A stretch of DNA of 26,398 bases from RGIG1681 sp045596905 (GTDB lineage: Bacteria > Bacillota > Clostridia > Christensenellales > UBA1242): contig JAZODG010000018.1 of the NCBI GenBank assembly GCA_045596905.1, forward strand, positions 1 through 26,398. The letters run 5' to 3'. Both the position numbers and the translations under genes were made by a program. Of the stretch, positions 7,082-14,280 are shown in pieces; position 1 is the first letter of the stretch, and the number at the start of each line of letters is the position of its first letter. The notes under the pieces were generated by a model. It saw only the letters and a list, made by a program, of their open reading frames with translations. It was not told where the DNA came from and made no database searches.

Positions 7082-9313
7082 ATGATAATTTCAGGTTCAG
7101 TTGAACATATTATTTACAGGAACAGTGAGAATGGTTACACGGTTCTTGAGCTTTTTGCTGAGAAAAGAATGATAACTGTTTCAGGGAAGTTTCCTATTGT
7201 TGGTGTGGGTGAAGTTCTTGAACTTGAAGGCGAATTTAAAATGCACCCAGACTATGGCGTGCAGTTTGTTTCAGAGTCGGTTAAGGTTGAAAGACCAACC
7301 GATGAAAAAGCGATAATTAAATATTTGTCGTGTGGGCTTATTTCTGGTGTTGGTGAAGTGACTGCCGGAAACATTGTTAAAATGTTTAAAGAAGACACTT
7401 TAAAAATTATTGAGAATGAACCAGAAAAACTTGTTGCTGTTCGTGGTATTAGTGCTAGAAAAGCAAGCGATATTCATAACACATACAAAGATATTAGAAA
7501 GATGCAAGATGCTGTTATGTTTTTGCAAAAATATGACATATCAATTAGCACGGCAGTTAAAATATTTGATAAATATAAACATAGAACTGAAGAAGTTTTG
7601 TCGGATAACCCATACAAACTTATTGAAGATATTGACGGGATTGGGTTTAAGACAGCTGACAAGATTGCCATGAAACTTGGAATCAAGTTTGACAGTGACA
7701 AACGAATCCGTGCAGGAATCTTGTATGTGCTTGGTGAAATTGCTGAAAAGCAAGGCTCAACATTGGCATATGCTGAAAGTTTGAAACTCACAACTCTTGA
7801 AACCCTTGAGCTTGATGAGAGTTATATGGAAATGATTGAAAAGGCGATTGTTGACCTTGAAATCAGTGGGCTTGTTCGAAGAGTTGTTCATGAAGGGAAT
7901 GATGCTTATGCGATTTTTAAGTATTATTCAATGGAAGATTTTATTGCGAAAAAACTATCGGTGATAAAAGACGGATTTGATAGTGTGTGTTTAGGCACAG
8001 AGCAAGAGATTGAACAGTATGAAACCTTAGAAAAAATAACACTGCATGAAAACCAAAAAGAAGCTATTATGGCAGGTGTTAGTGAAGGTGTTGTTGTGAT
8101 TACGGGTGGTCCTGGAACAGGAAAAACAACCATAATCAAAGGTATACTCAAGATATTCAAGAACCAGAAACTCAAATGCATGTTAATGGCGCCAACGGGA
8201 AGGGCTGCAAAGCGAATGGAAGAGCAAACTGGTGAAGCTGCCAGCACCATTCACAGGGCACTTGAAGCAAACTTTGCTAGAAACGGCAGGGGATTTTTGA
8301 AAGATGAAAACAATCCACTTGACGCTGATGTGATTATTATTGATGAAATATCAATGCTTGATGTTTTTCTTATGAGCAGTTTGCTTAAAGCTGTGAACTA
8401 TGGCACAAGGCTTGTTATGGTTGGTGATAAAGACCAACTTCCTAGTGTTGGTGCAGGAAATGTTTTGGCAGATATTATTGCTAGCCAAAAGTTTAGGGTT
8501 GTTGAACTCACTCAAATTTATAGACAGAGTGAAGATTCAATGATTGCGCAAAATGCACATAAAATCAACAATAGTGAAATGCCAGATTTGAAGCAAAAAA
8601 GTAGCGACTTTTTCTATAGCTCAACAAGTGAGCCTACTGCTGTTGCAAAAGAGATTGTTTCAATGGTGGCTGAAAGAATACCACGATATTTTGGCGATAT
8701 CAAGAGCGAAGATATTCAAGTTATTGCGCCAATGAAAGCAGGGCTTGCTGGAACAACAAACCTTAATATTGCTATTCAAGAAAAACTTAATCCAGCGTCA
8801 CCAGATAAAAAAGAGATTGAACTTCATAAACGCATTTTCAGAGTCGGTGACAAAGTCATGCAAATTGTGAATAACTATGACAGAGAATGGGAAAAGTTCA
8901 ACAGGTTTGGATATCCAACATATGGTGAAGGTGTGTTTAATGGAGACACTGGCTATATTGAAGATATCAACGAACAAATCAATGAAATATATGTGTTATT
9001 CGATGACGGCAGAAGGGCGTGCTATTCATATGCTGAACTTGATGAAATTGTTTTGAGTTATGCAATAACAATTCACAAAAGTCAAGGAAGTGAGTTTCCT
9101 GTTGTTATTATCCCTATAATGGGTGGAAGTCCACTGCTTATGAATAAAAACTTGCTTTATACTGCAGTGACAAGAGCAAAAAAGATGGTTATTTTGATTG
9201 GCAAGTCTAGCAATATTTATTATATGGTTATGAATAAGTCGTCGGCAATAAGACATACAATGCTTAGGCAGTTGCTGGATAAAAACGAAGGGTTGTTTAA
9301 GGACTTTGAATAA
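7082..9313 (+). CDS. recD2: RecD2-type DNA helicase
   Basis: 743 residues, a usual length for RecD2, a 5'-3' SF1B helicase that acts without RecBC in DNA repair and fork maintenance. The N-terminal OB-like domain starts MIISGSVEHIIYRN, as in other RecD2 proteins, which supports this start. Helix-hairpin-helix segments follow (for example GLISGVGEVTAG, AVRGISARKAS and IDGIGFKTADKIA). The helicase core has Walker A GGPGTGKTT (342-350), motif II IIDEIS, motif III VGDKDQLPSVGAG, motif IV LTQIYRQ, motif V ITIHKSQGSEFP and motif VI LYTAVTRAKK (near 690-700). The gene seems to begin almost at its transcription start. No terminator separates it from yabP, 51 bases downstream. Confidence 0.95.
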   Translation: MIISGSVEHIIYRNSENGYTVLELFAEKRMITVSGKFPIVGVGEVLELEGEFKMHPDYGVQFVSESVKVERPTDEKAIIKYLSCGLISGVGEVTAGNIVKMFKEDTLKIIENEPEKLVAVRGISARKASDIHNTYKDIRKMQDAVMFLQKYDISISTAVKIFDKYKHRTEEVLSDNPYKLIEDIDGIGFKTADKIAMKLGIKFDSDKRIRAGILYVLGEIAEKQGSTLAYAESLKLTTLETLELDESYMEMIEKAIVDLEISGLVRRVVHEGNDAYAIFKYYSMEDFIAKKLSVIKDGFDSVCLGTEQEIEQYETLEKITLHENQKEAIMAGVSEGVVVITGGPGTGKTTIIKGILKIFKNQKLKCMLMAPTGRAAKRMEEQTGEAASTIHRALEANFARNGRGFLKDENNPLDADVIIIDEISMLDVFLMSSLLKAVNYGTRLVMVGDKDQLPSVGAGNVLADIIASQKFRVVELTQIYRQSEDSMIAQNAHKINNSEMPDLKQKSSDFFYSSTSEPTAVAKEIVSMVAERIPRYFGDIKSEDIQVIAPMKAGLAGTTNLNIAIQEKLNPASPDKKEIELHKRIFRVGDKVMQIVNNYDREWEKFNRFGYPTYGEGVFNGDTGYIEDINEQINEIYVLFDDGRRACYSYAELDEIVLSYAITIHKSQGSEFPVVIIPIMGGSPLLMNKNLLYTAVTRAKKMVILIGKSSNIYYMVMNKSSAIRHTMLRQLLDKNEGLFKDFE

Positions 9314-9343
9314 CTGCATTGAATATTGATAAGTCTACCCTAA

Positions 9344-9349
9344 TATAAT
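9344..9349 (+). promoter_or_regulatory. -10 box before yabP
   Basis: A perfect TATAAT. Five bases later comes AGGGGG (9355-9360), then ATG at 9365. The best -35 candidate is TTGAAT (9319-9324) at a long 19-base spacing, so this could instead be read by a sporulation sigma factor or with help from an activator. Confidence 0.5.
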
Positions 9350-9364
9350 AAATTAGGGGGAATT

Positions 9365-9625
9365 ATGGAAAATTCTATGCAAAAAATTGAGATTTTAAAC
9401 AGGCAATCTATTGATATTCTTGGGGCAGAGGAAGTTTTGTCTAGCACTGAAAAAGAAGTTTTTGTGAAAATGGAAAAAGAGATTTTGCAAGTGCTTGGCG
9501 AAGGACTCAAGATAGTGAAGCTTGTGCCTGATGAGAAAATGCTTGTGATTAATGGCAAGGTTAATGGGTTTATGTTCATGACGAAAATGTCGAAGAAATC
9601 ATTATTTGGAAGGGTTTTTAAATAA
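9365..9625 (+). CDS. yabP: YabP-family sporulation protein
   Basis: 86 residues, slightly shorter than the roughly 100 of Bacillus YabP. The beta-rich YabP/YqfC pattern is visible: an initial EILNRQSIDILGAEEV segment, repeated short strands, and the closing LVINGKVNGFMFM, equivalent to the family's IEGKI(N/D)S-type end. YabP acts in spore formation; in Bacillus it lies in the same order before yabQ and divIC, and this synteny strengthens the call. The ribosome binding site is AGGGGG at 9355-9360. The TAA overlaps the yabQ ATG by one base (TAATG), so translation is coupled. Confidence 0.8.
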   Translation: MENSMQKIEILNRQSIDILGAEEVLSSTEKEVFVKMEKEILQVLGEGLKIVKLVPDEKMLVINGKVNGFMFMTKMSKKSLFGRVFK

Positions 9626-9996
9626 TGTTTTTTCAAGGACAAAACCTTGAGTTGTTTTTTAGGTTTGTGTGGCTTGGATTGATTTTTGGAGCAAGCTCAG
9701 TTTTGGTTAAACTGATAATAAAACTCTTTAAAAGAAACCTTTATGTTACAAACCTGATTTGCTTTGTTTATTGGCTGGGTTTTGGAATGGTGTATAATTT
9801 AATGTGTGTTTATTTTTATAATTACACGTTTTGTTGGTTCGGACTGCTTGGAATGGTTGTCGGAATGATATTAATCAAAATAAGTATTGAGTTTTTCTTT
9901 GACAGACTAGTTTCGTTTATTTATAATAAAATTATCTTAGTGAAAACAAAAAGGAAGATTATTGATGGAAAATTACAGACAAACAAAAAGGTTTGA
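9625..9996 (+). CDS. yabQ: YabQ-like sporulation membrane protein
   Basis: 123 residues with about three hydrophobic helices (roughly 10-32, 41-65 and 67-90) and a basic C-terminal tail (KTKRKIIDGK). YabQ is a membrane protein needed for spore cortex formation in Bacillus. Sequence identity in this family is low, so the call rests on topology, size and the yabP-yabQ-divIC order. It overlaps yabP by one base and divIC by 32 bases. Confidence 0.72.
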   Translation: MFFQGQNLELFFRFVWLGLIFGASSVLVKLIIKLFKRNLYVTNLICFVYWLGFGMVYNLMCVYFYNYTFCWFGLLGMVVGMILIKISIEFFFDRLVSFIYNKIILVKTKRKIIDGKLQTNKKV

Positions 9997-10252
9997 GAAC
10001 ATTGTTAGACTTGCAGTGCTGTTTATGGCTGTGCTTGTTTGTGTTGCAGTTATTTCGTTTGTTAAACTTGGTCAAGTTAGACGTGAAAATGCTAGATATG
10101 ATGAACTTATTGCATCACTCAAAGCTGAAAATGCAAAAGTTGAACAGTCTATCAATAATGTTACTTCAGATGAATATTTAGAAGAACAAGCAAGATATAA
10201 GCTTGGCATGATAAAAGGTGATGAAATTAATATTGAATTTAAAAAAGGCTAA
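9965..10252 (+). CDS. divIC: DivIC/FtsB-like septum protein
   Basis: 95 residues from the ATG at 9965; AAGGAAG at 9951-9957 supports it over the TTG one codon earlier. The short cytoplasmic N-terminus is followed by one membrane helix (about 16-36), a coiled coil (LGQVRRENARYDELIASLKA onward) and the family's end pattern, EYLEEQARYKLGMIKGDE. DivIC partners FtsL and DivIB at the division septum and is bitopic with the coiled coil outside. It is the last gene of the yabP-yabQ-divIC unit, and the terminator overlaps its stop codon. Confidence 0.88.
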   Translation: MENYRQTKRFENIVRLAVLFMAVLVCVAVISFVKLGQVRRENARYDELIASLKAENAKVEQSINNVTSDEYLEEQARYKLGMIKGDEINIEFKKG

Positions 10253-10274
10253 CCCGAAATTGGTTAGCCTTTTT
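10242..10274. terminator. intrinsic terminator after divIC, bidirectional
   Basis: A 13-bp perfect inverted repeat (10242-10254 with 10262-10274) with core GGCTAACC and a 7-base loop, A-rich on the left and T-rich on the right. The divIC stop codon (10250-10252) lies inside the stem. It also serves the convergent minus-strand gene ending at 10278. Confidence 0.92.
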
Positions 10275-10277
10275 ATT

Positions 10278-10754
10278 TTAAAGTGAACCTTGATTTTCTG
10301 TTATGGTATATTTTACCTTGTATGCAGAAATCAATTTTTTTATCTTTTTGCTTTCTTCTTTATTGTTTGAAAAAATATCAAGAACTTTGTATTTGTCATA
10401 GTTTGTTTCATATTTGATATAATGCAAATGTTCTGCATGAAGGTCTGCTTTTAAGCCTTCAAAATCTTCACTTGCAACACTTACAGTGATTTTCCAAAGT
10501 TTTTCTTTTTCAAATTTTTTGATGATTGAAAGCGCAATATAAACACCAACAAGGTTTGCTGCAACCGTTACAACAATGGCAACCCAGAGCTCAACGTCTG
10601 AAATGCTTTTGATAACAATTGTATTGAAACCATATGAAATTGCGTTAACAATGCTTGCAACCACTTTTCCACCTTTAATGGTAATAACGCTCTTTAAGGT
10701 TGAAAGAATAACGTTGATGAGTGTTGCAATAATAAAACCTATAAGTAAAAACAT
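10278..10754 (-). CDS. DUF5698/UPF0316-like membrane protein
   Basis: 158 residues. The N-terminal half has three membrane helices (about 2-20, 35-52 and 55-80) around the segment LKSVITIKGGKVVASIVNAI, which resembles the UPF0316/DUF5698 family (LNTxRxIxxIKGxRxxAS pattern). The C-terminal half is a small soluble alpha/beta domain like DUF2179, a suspected ligand-binding domain. Function is unknown. The start is supported by AAGGGGG six bases upstream on the minus strand. Its -10-like TAAAAT is six bases before that site. It lies downstream of the XRE regulator gene but probably has its own promoter. Confidence 0.75.
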   Translation of the reverse strand: MFLLIGFIIATLINVILSTLKSVITIKGGKVVASIVNAISYGFNTIVIKSISDVELWVAIVVTVAANLVGVYIALSIIKKFEKEKLWKITVSVASEDFEGLKADLHAEHLHYIKYETNYDKYKVLDIFSNNKEESKKIKKLISAYKVKYTITENQGSL

Positions 10755-10772
10755 AATTTTCCCCCTTTGAAT

Positions 10773-10778
10773 ATTTTA
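10773..10778 (-). promoter_or_regulatory. -10-like box before the DUF5698 gene
   Basis: TAAAAT on the minus strand, six bases before AGGGGG (10766-10761). No convincing -35 is seen, so this rests mainly on repeating the spacing found at other genes here. Confidence 0.35.
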
Positions 10779-10791
10779 TGATATGTTAAAA

Positions 10792-10810
10792 ATGCTATTT
10801 AGTTTAGCAT
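10792..10810 (-). terminator. possible weak terminator after the XRE gene
   Basis: A 6-bp stem (10792-10797 with 10805-10810, ATGCTA/TAGCAT) with a 7-base loop. On the minus strand it is followed by a short T-run. The stem is short and AT-rich, so confidence is low. Confidence 0.3.
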
Positions 10811-10844
10811 ATTTTATAAAATTATTCAAGTGGTTTTGTGGAAA

Positions 10845-11441
10845 TTAGTCCTTAATGATAGTTTTTCGTGGTTTTATGAATGTTCTAACAATTAGCGAAA
10901 GTTGCATTGGAATGCCAATTAAGAAAATTAAGAAGATATTATATTTAATCAAAAACAAATATAAAAATGTTATAAATGTCCAAATTGTGATTGTGAGCAA
11001 AACAAATCTATAAATTGGGGTTCCCCATTTGCCTTTAAATGGAAGCAAAATCAAACATGATAGTGGAATAGCTAAAATAAAAAGTTTCCAAGGCTTGCTT
11101 CCAAATATTGTGTCATAATAAACAAAAACGGTGATGATTAATGACCATAAAGAAAGCACTAACAAAATGAGTGTGCAGAAGTTTTTTAGGCTTAGGTCTT
11201 GTTCATACTTTGGGTCTTTAACAGAATTTTCTTTCATTAAGCTTTCAATGGGAACATTATAAAATTCCCCAATCTTTTCAAGTGTTTCAATACTTGGAGA
11301 AACTTCAGCTCTTTCCCATCTTGAAACCATATTGTCAGAGTAGGCAAGTTTTTTTGCAACTTCTTGTTGAGTTAATCCTTTTTGTTTGCGAAGTGCAATA
11401 AGGTTTTCAGCAACAATCTCTCTAATATTTCTATCTTTCAT
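10845..11441 (-). CDS. XRE-family transcription regulator with membrane domain
   Basis: 198 residues. Residues about 12-67 form a Cro/CI-type helix-turn-helix (NLIALRKQKGLTQQEVAKKL, then a recognition helix near SDNMVSRWERAEVSPS). After a linker come about four membrane helices (roughly 88-107, 117-134, 143-163 and 166-188) and a basic end. This layout places the DNA-binding domain on the inner face of the membrane and suggests sensing of an envelope or membrane signal. The ATG has TAGGAG nearby and a near-consensus promoter (11461-11489). The gene is divergent from the glycosyltransferase-acyltransferase operon. Two palindromes in the shared intergenic region are candidate sites for it, by inference. 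Confidence 0.86.
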   Translation of the reverse strand: MKDRNIREIVAENLIALRKQKGLTQQEVAKKLAYSDNMVSRWERAEVSPSIETLEKIGEFYNVPIESLMKENSVKDPKYEQDLSLKNFCTLILLVLSLWSLIITVFVYYDTIFGSKPWKLFILAIPLSCLILLPFKGKWGTPIYRFVLLTITIWTFITFLYLFLIKYNIFLIFLIGIPMQLSLIVRTFIKPRKTIIKD

Positions 11442-11460
11442 AGTGATAACTCCTACAATA

Positions 11461-11489
11461 ATTATAGCATGGTTTTATGTAATAATCAA
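11461..11489 (-). promoter_or_regulatory. promoter for the XRE gene
   Basis: On the minus strand: TTGATT (11489-11484), a 17-base spacer and a perfect TATAAT (11466-11461). AGGAGT starts six bases later (11454), giving a 13-nt leader. Confidence 0.75.
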
Positions 11490-11528
11490 GTTTATAAAGC
11501 GTGATAAAATAAGGGGTTTTGTATCAAA

Positions 11529-11545
11529 TTCCCATAATGTGGGAA
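11529..11545. promoter_or_regulatory. palindrome 1, candidate operator
   Basis: TTCCCA and TGGGAA arms with a 5-base centre, TAATG. A second palindrome with the same arms lies with its centre 30 bp away, about three turns of the helix. The site is between the divergent XRE and GT8 promoters. Confidence 0.5.
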
Positions 11546-11559
11546 TGAAAAAAATAAAA

Positions 11560-11574
11560 TTCCCATGATGGGAA
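11560..11574. promoter_or_regulatory. palindrome 2, candidate operator
   Basis: A perfect 7-1-7 palindrome, TTCCCAT-G-ATGGGAA. The GC-containing arms stand out from the AT-rich surroundings. No T-run follows, so it is not a terminator. Confidence 0.52.
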
Positions 11575-11604
11575 ATAGGTTGAGAATTTTTCTTGCCAAT
11601 TAAT

Positions 11605-11634
11605 TTGCAAAACTTATTCTTGGTTTGATATCAT
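11605..11634 (+). promoter_or_regulatory. possible promoter for the GT8 operon
   Basis: TTGCAA (11605-11610), an 18-base spacer and TATCAT (11629-11634). Both boxes are imperfect. The expected start is near 11641, just before AAAAAGGAG. Confidence 0.4.
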
Positions 11635-11662
11635 GTAGTCGTTGAAAAAGGAGAAAATACTT

Positions 11663-12637
11663 ATGGAAAAAACTACACAAAAAAACATACCTATATTTTT
11701 TGCTTCAGATGATGCTTACATTCCTTTCTTGGCTGTAACACTTCAATCACTTGAACAAAATGCAGATAGAAATTATCATTATGATATTAAAATTTTGAAC
11801 ACGGATAACATTTCAGTTGAAAACAAGAGTAAGGTTCTTGCTGAATATAGCAGAGATGTTTTTGATATTGAGTCTGTTGATGTTTCACCTTATGTTGAAA
11901 AAATTTCAACAAAACTTCACACAAGAGACTATTATTCAAAGTCAACTTATTATAGATTGTTTATACCAACAATGTATCCTGAGCTAGACAAGGCTTTATA
12001 TTTAGATTGCGACATTGTTGTTAATGATTCAATTTCTAAATTATATGAAACAGAAATTGGTGACAACTATATTGGGGCTATTCCTGATCAATCTGTTAAA
12101 TATTTGAGTGATGAATTTAAAGATTATGTTGAAAACAGAGTGGGTGTTGAAAAATATGACAAATATTTCAATGCTGGTATTCTTGTGATGAATCTTAAGA
12201 AGTTAAGAGAAATTGGCTTTGAAGAAATCTTTATTGAACTTTTGTCACAAATCAAGTTTAATGTTGCCCAAGACCAAGATTATTTGAATGTTATTTGCAA
12301 GGGCCACATAACATTTATTGATGAAACATGGAATCAAATGCCACTTCCTGTTGAAATTGAACGTCCAGCAAAACCAAAGTTGATTCACTATAATCTTTCA
12401 TTTAAGCCTTGGAGACTTGACGGAATTTTGTTTGAAGAAATTTTCTGGAATTATGCTAGGAAAACATGCTTTATTTATGATATATTAGAAACTAAGAGAA
12501 GCTACACAAGAGAAATGCAAGAAAACACTGAAAGACAAACTGTGAAGCTTATGCAACTCACAAAAGAACAAGCAGAAGAAACTGAAGAAAACTTGAGAAT
12601 TGCAGGCATTATCAAAAGCATTATGCAAGGAGTTTAG
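11663..12637 (+). CDS. GT8-family glycosyltransferase
   Basis: 324 residues. Family 8 glycosyltransferases are retaining enzymes that move galactose or glucose from UDP-sugars onto lipids or glycans. Marks seen: the N-terminal IPIFFASDDAYIPFLAVTLQS nucleotide-binding start, the DxD metal site DCD (115-117, in LYLDCDIVV), YFNAGILVMNLKKL (near 168-181), AQDQDYLN (near 202-209) and the IHY motif (near 241). No membrane helix is visible; the enzyme is probably cytoplasmic or peripheral. The ATG at 11663 is chosen over the in-frame TTG at 11642 because AAAAAGGAG (11645-11653) lies between them. The stop is followed after one base by the PlsC-like gene. Confidence 0.9.
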   Translation: MEKTTQKNIPIFFASDDAYIPFLAVTLQSLEQNADRNYHYDIKILNTDNISVENKSKVLAEYSRDVFDIESVDVSPYVEKISTKLHTRDYYSKSTYYRLFIPTMYPELDKALYLDCDIVVNDSISKLYETEIGDNYIGAIPDQSVKYLSDEFKDYVENRVGVEKYDKYFNAGILVMNLKKLREIGFEEIFIELLSQIKFNVAQDQDYLNVICKGHITFIDETWNQMPLPVEIERPAKPKLIHYNLSFKPWRLDGILFEEIFWNYARKTCFIYDILETKRSYTREMQENTERQTVKLMQLTKEQAEETEENLRIAGIIKSIMQGV

Positions 12638-12638
12638 T

Positions 12639-13478
12639 ATGGAAAAAGCACAGGACAGACTTGATGTTCTGGAAAAAATTGAAAAGTATGAACTTGAAGG
12701 AAAGTTTGATGTTGATCCTGAAATTGACCCACCAGCAAAAGAACTTTTACCAAACCAAGTTGACTATTTACACAAAAAGCTTTCAAGCAAAATAAAATCA
12801 TGGTATGCATATAAGGCTGCTGGGAAGTTTATGTTTAAGATGATTGATCAAAAGCAACTCATCATTAAGGACTTGGTTGGTATTGAAAATTTGCAAAACT
12901 TGAAATCGGGTGCAATTTTGACATGCAATCACTTTAACCCTTTTGATAGTTTTTTGGCTCAATATGTTTATATGAAGTCAAATCAAAAAAAGAAAAAGTT
13001 TTATAGAGTCATAAAAGAAGGCAACTATACAAGTGTTGGTGGATTTTATGGTTTGCTTATGAAAAATTGCAACACACTTCCACTTAGTTCAAACAGAAGA
13101 ACTATGGCAATGTTTTTAGACGCTGTGAACACAGTGCTTAAAAGGGGTGACCTTGTTCTTATTTATCCAGAACAGGCTTTGTGGTGGAACTATAGAAAAC
13201 CAAGACCATTAAAACCAGGTGGTTTCAAGTTTGCTGTGACAGCAGATGTTCCAGTTGTTCCAATCTTTATTACAATGGAAGACAGTGACGTTATGGGTGG
13301 AGATGGATTCCCAATTCAACAACACACCATACATATTTCAAAACCAATTTATCCAGACAAAAATTTGTCGGTTAAAGAAAATGTTGAAAATATGAAAAAT
13401 GAAAACTATAAGGTTTGGGTTGATATTTATGAAAAATTCTACGGAGAACCTTTAAAGTTTAGCACAAAGGAGAAATAA
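12639..13478 (+). CDS. PlsC-type glycerolipid acyltransferase
   Basis: 279 residues. The acyltransferase HX4D motif is clear: NHFNPFD, with H98 and D103. A later motif is YPEQALWW near 176-183, where the family usually has PEG. There is a roughly 85-residue N-terminal extension before the catalytic core. The family transfers acyl groups to lysophosphatidic acid or related glycerolipids at the membrane; the neighbours suggest a glycolipid substrate, by inference. The ribosome binding site AAGGAG (12627-12632) sits in the end of the GT8 gene, one base separates the genes, and the next ATG follows its stop codon directly. An upstream in-frame start would overlap GT8 and has no site. Confidence 0.85.
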   Translation: MEKAQDRLDVLEKIEKYELEGKFDVDPEIDPPAKELLPNQVDYLHKKLSSKIKSWYAYKAAGKFMFKMIDQKQLIIKDLVGIENLQNLKSGAILTCNHFNPFDSFLAQYVYMKSNQKKKKFYRVIKEGNYTSVGGFYGLLMKNCNTLPLSSNRRTMAMFLDAVNTVLKRGDLVLIYPEQALWWNYRKPRPLKPGGFKFAVTADVPVVPIFITMEDSDVMGGDGFPIQQHTIHISKPIYPDKNLSVKENVENMKNENYKVWVDIYEKFYGEPLKFSTKEK

Positions 13479-14072
13479 ATGGCTTTATATTTGTCAATTA
13501 TTGCCATTGCTGCAACGCTTTTGTTTGCAGTGGATATTGTATTTTTTATGCCATTTATGGGTTTTTCGCCACTTTATATTGGCATTGCGATTATTGTTGC
13601 AATAATTTATCAATTTGCAGTTGACGGCTTGATTGCCTTCACAATAAGCAAGTTTCCAAACAAATGGTTTGGGAAAGATAACAAGCTTTATCACGTAACA
13701 AAAAAGCACCAAAAAGTTTATGAGTTTTTTGGAATCAGAAAATGGAAAGATAAAGCATGGGAGCTTGGTGGACTTGGGGGATTTAGCAAAAGCAAAGTAT
13801 TAAACCCAAACGAACCAGAATATATTGAAAGATTTTTAATTGAATCAAACAAAGGTGTTTTTGAACATATTTTGAGTATTATTGCTGGATTTTCTGTTAT
13901 ATTTATTTTTCCAATAAAATATGTTTGGCTAGTGTCTGTTCCAATTGCAATGGTTAACCTTTTGCTTAACTATATGTCAACAATGATTTTGAGATATAAT
14001 ACACCAAAACTTCACACGCTTTATAAAAGAGCTGTTAGAAATAAAGAAAAACAAAACGAAAAGAACGCTTAA
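13479..14072 (+). CDS. CrtO-like (glycosyl acyltransferase family) membrane protein
   Basis: 197 residues with membrane helices near 3-22, 30-54, 130-147 and 148-170. The middle loop FFGIRKWKDKAWELGGLGGFSKS (split here as residues 83-105), the later FLIESNKG and the closing RYNTPKLHTLYKR match the pattern of CrtO, the glycosyl-4,4'-diaponeurosporenoate acyltransferase of staphyloxanthin synthesis. No other carotenoid gene is present in the window, so a different sugar-lipid acceptor is likely. The start codon follows the PlsC-like stop directly and is preceded by AAAGGAG. It is the last gene of the operon, and the terminator overlaps its stop codon. The resemblance is clear by motif, but the reaction is inferred. 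Confidence 0.74.
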   Translation: MALYLSIIAIAATLLFAVDIVFFMPFMGFSPLYIGIAIIVAIIYQFAVDGLIAFTISKFPNKWFGKDNKLYHVTKKHQKVYEFFGIRKWKDKAWELGGLGGFSKSKVLNPNEPEYIERFLIESNKGVFEHILSIIAGFSVIFIFPIKYVWLVSVPIAMVNLLLNYMSTMILRYNTPKLHTLYKRAVRNKEKQNEKNA

Positions 14073-14090
14073 CAAAGTGTTCTTTTTTGT
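14059..14090 (+). terminator. intrinsic terminator of the GT8-PlsC-CrtO-like operon
   Basis: A 12-bp stem (14059-14070 with 14075-14086, one G-T pair) with loop AACA, followed by a T-run. The stop codon overlaps the stem. Confidence 0.9.
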
Positions 14091-14177
14091 TTTAATTAAT
14101 ATAATTTTTACATTTTTAGAAATGTTTTGCATAAAATTTGCGTTTTTTGGGGAGTGGAAAAATGCATTAAAAACGAT

Positions 14178-14205
14178 TTTTCATTTATTTTATTTTTGAT
14201 ATAAT
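14178..14205 (+). promoter_or_regulatory. possible feo promoter
   Basis: A perfect TATAAT (14200-14205) with a weak TTTTCA (14178-14183) at a 16-base spacing. The predicted leader is about 70 nt and holds the palindrome at 14228-14246. The rest of 14096-14280 is very AT-rich with no gene seen. Confidence 0.42.
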
Positions 14206-14227
14206 TAAAATAATAATAAAAAATAAA

Positions 14228-14246
14228 AATATTATAAAATAATATT
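14228..14246. promoter_or_regulatory. 19-bp palindrome upstream of feoA, Fur/PerR-like candidate
   Basis: Perfect 8-bp arms AATATTAT / ATAATATT around AAA, 35 to 53 bases before the feoA ATG and downstream of the likely -10. Size, symmetry and A/T content fit a Fur- or PerR-type box, but the match to the classic GATAAT half-site is only partial. Confidence 0.42.
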
Positions 14247-14280
14247 GCATAAATAATTATTGAGTGTGCAAGGGGGAGTT

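Noticed and set aside
11642..11662. TTG start for the GT8 gene
   Set aside because: The strong AAAAAGGAG lies between this TTG and the ATG at 11663, so it would sit inside the coding sequence.
14260..14280. Earlier TTG start for feoA
   Set aside because: The ribosome binding site AAGGGGGAG lies downstream of it and points to the ATG at 14281.
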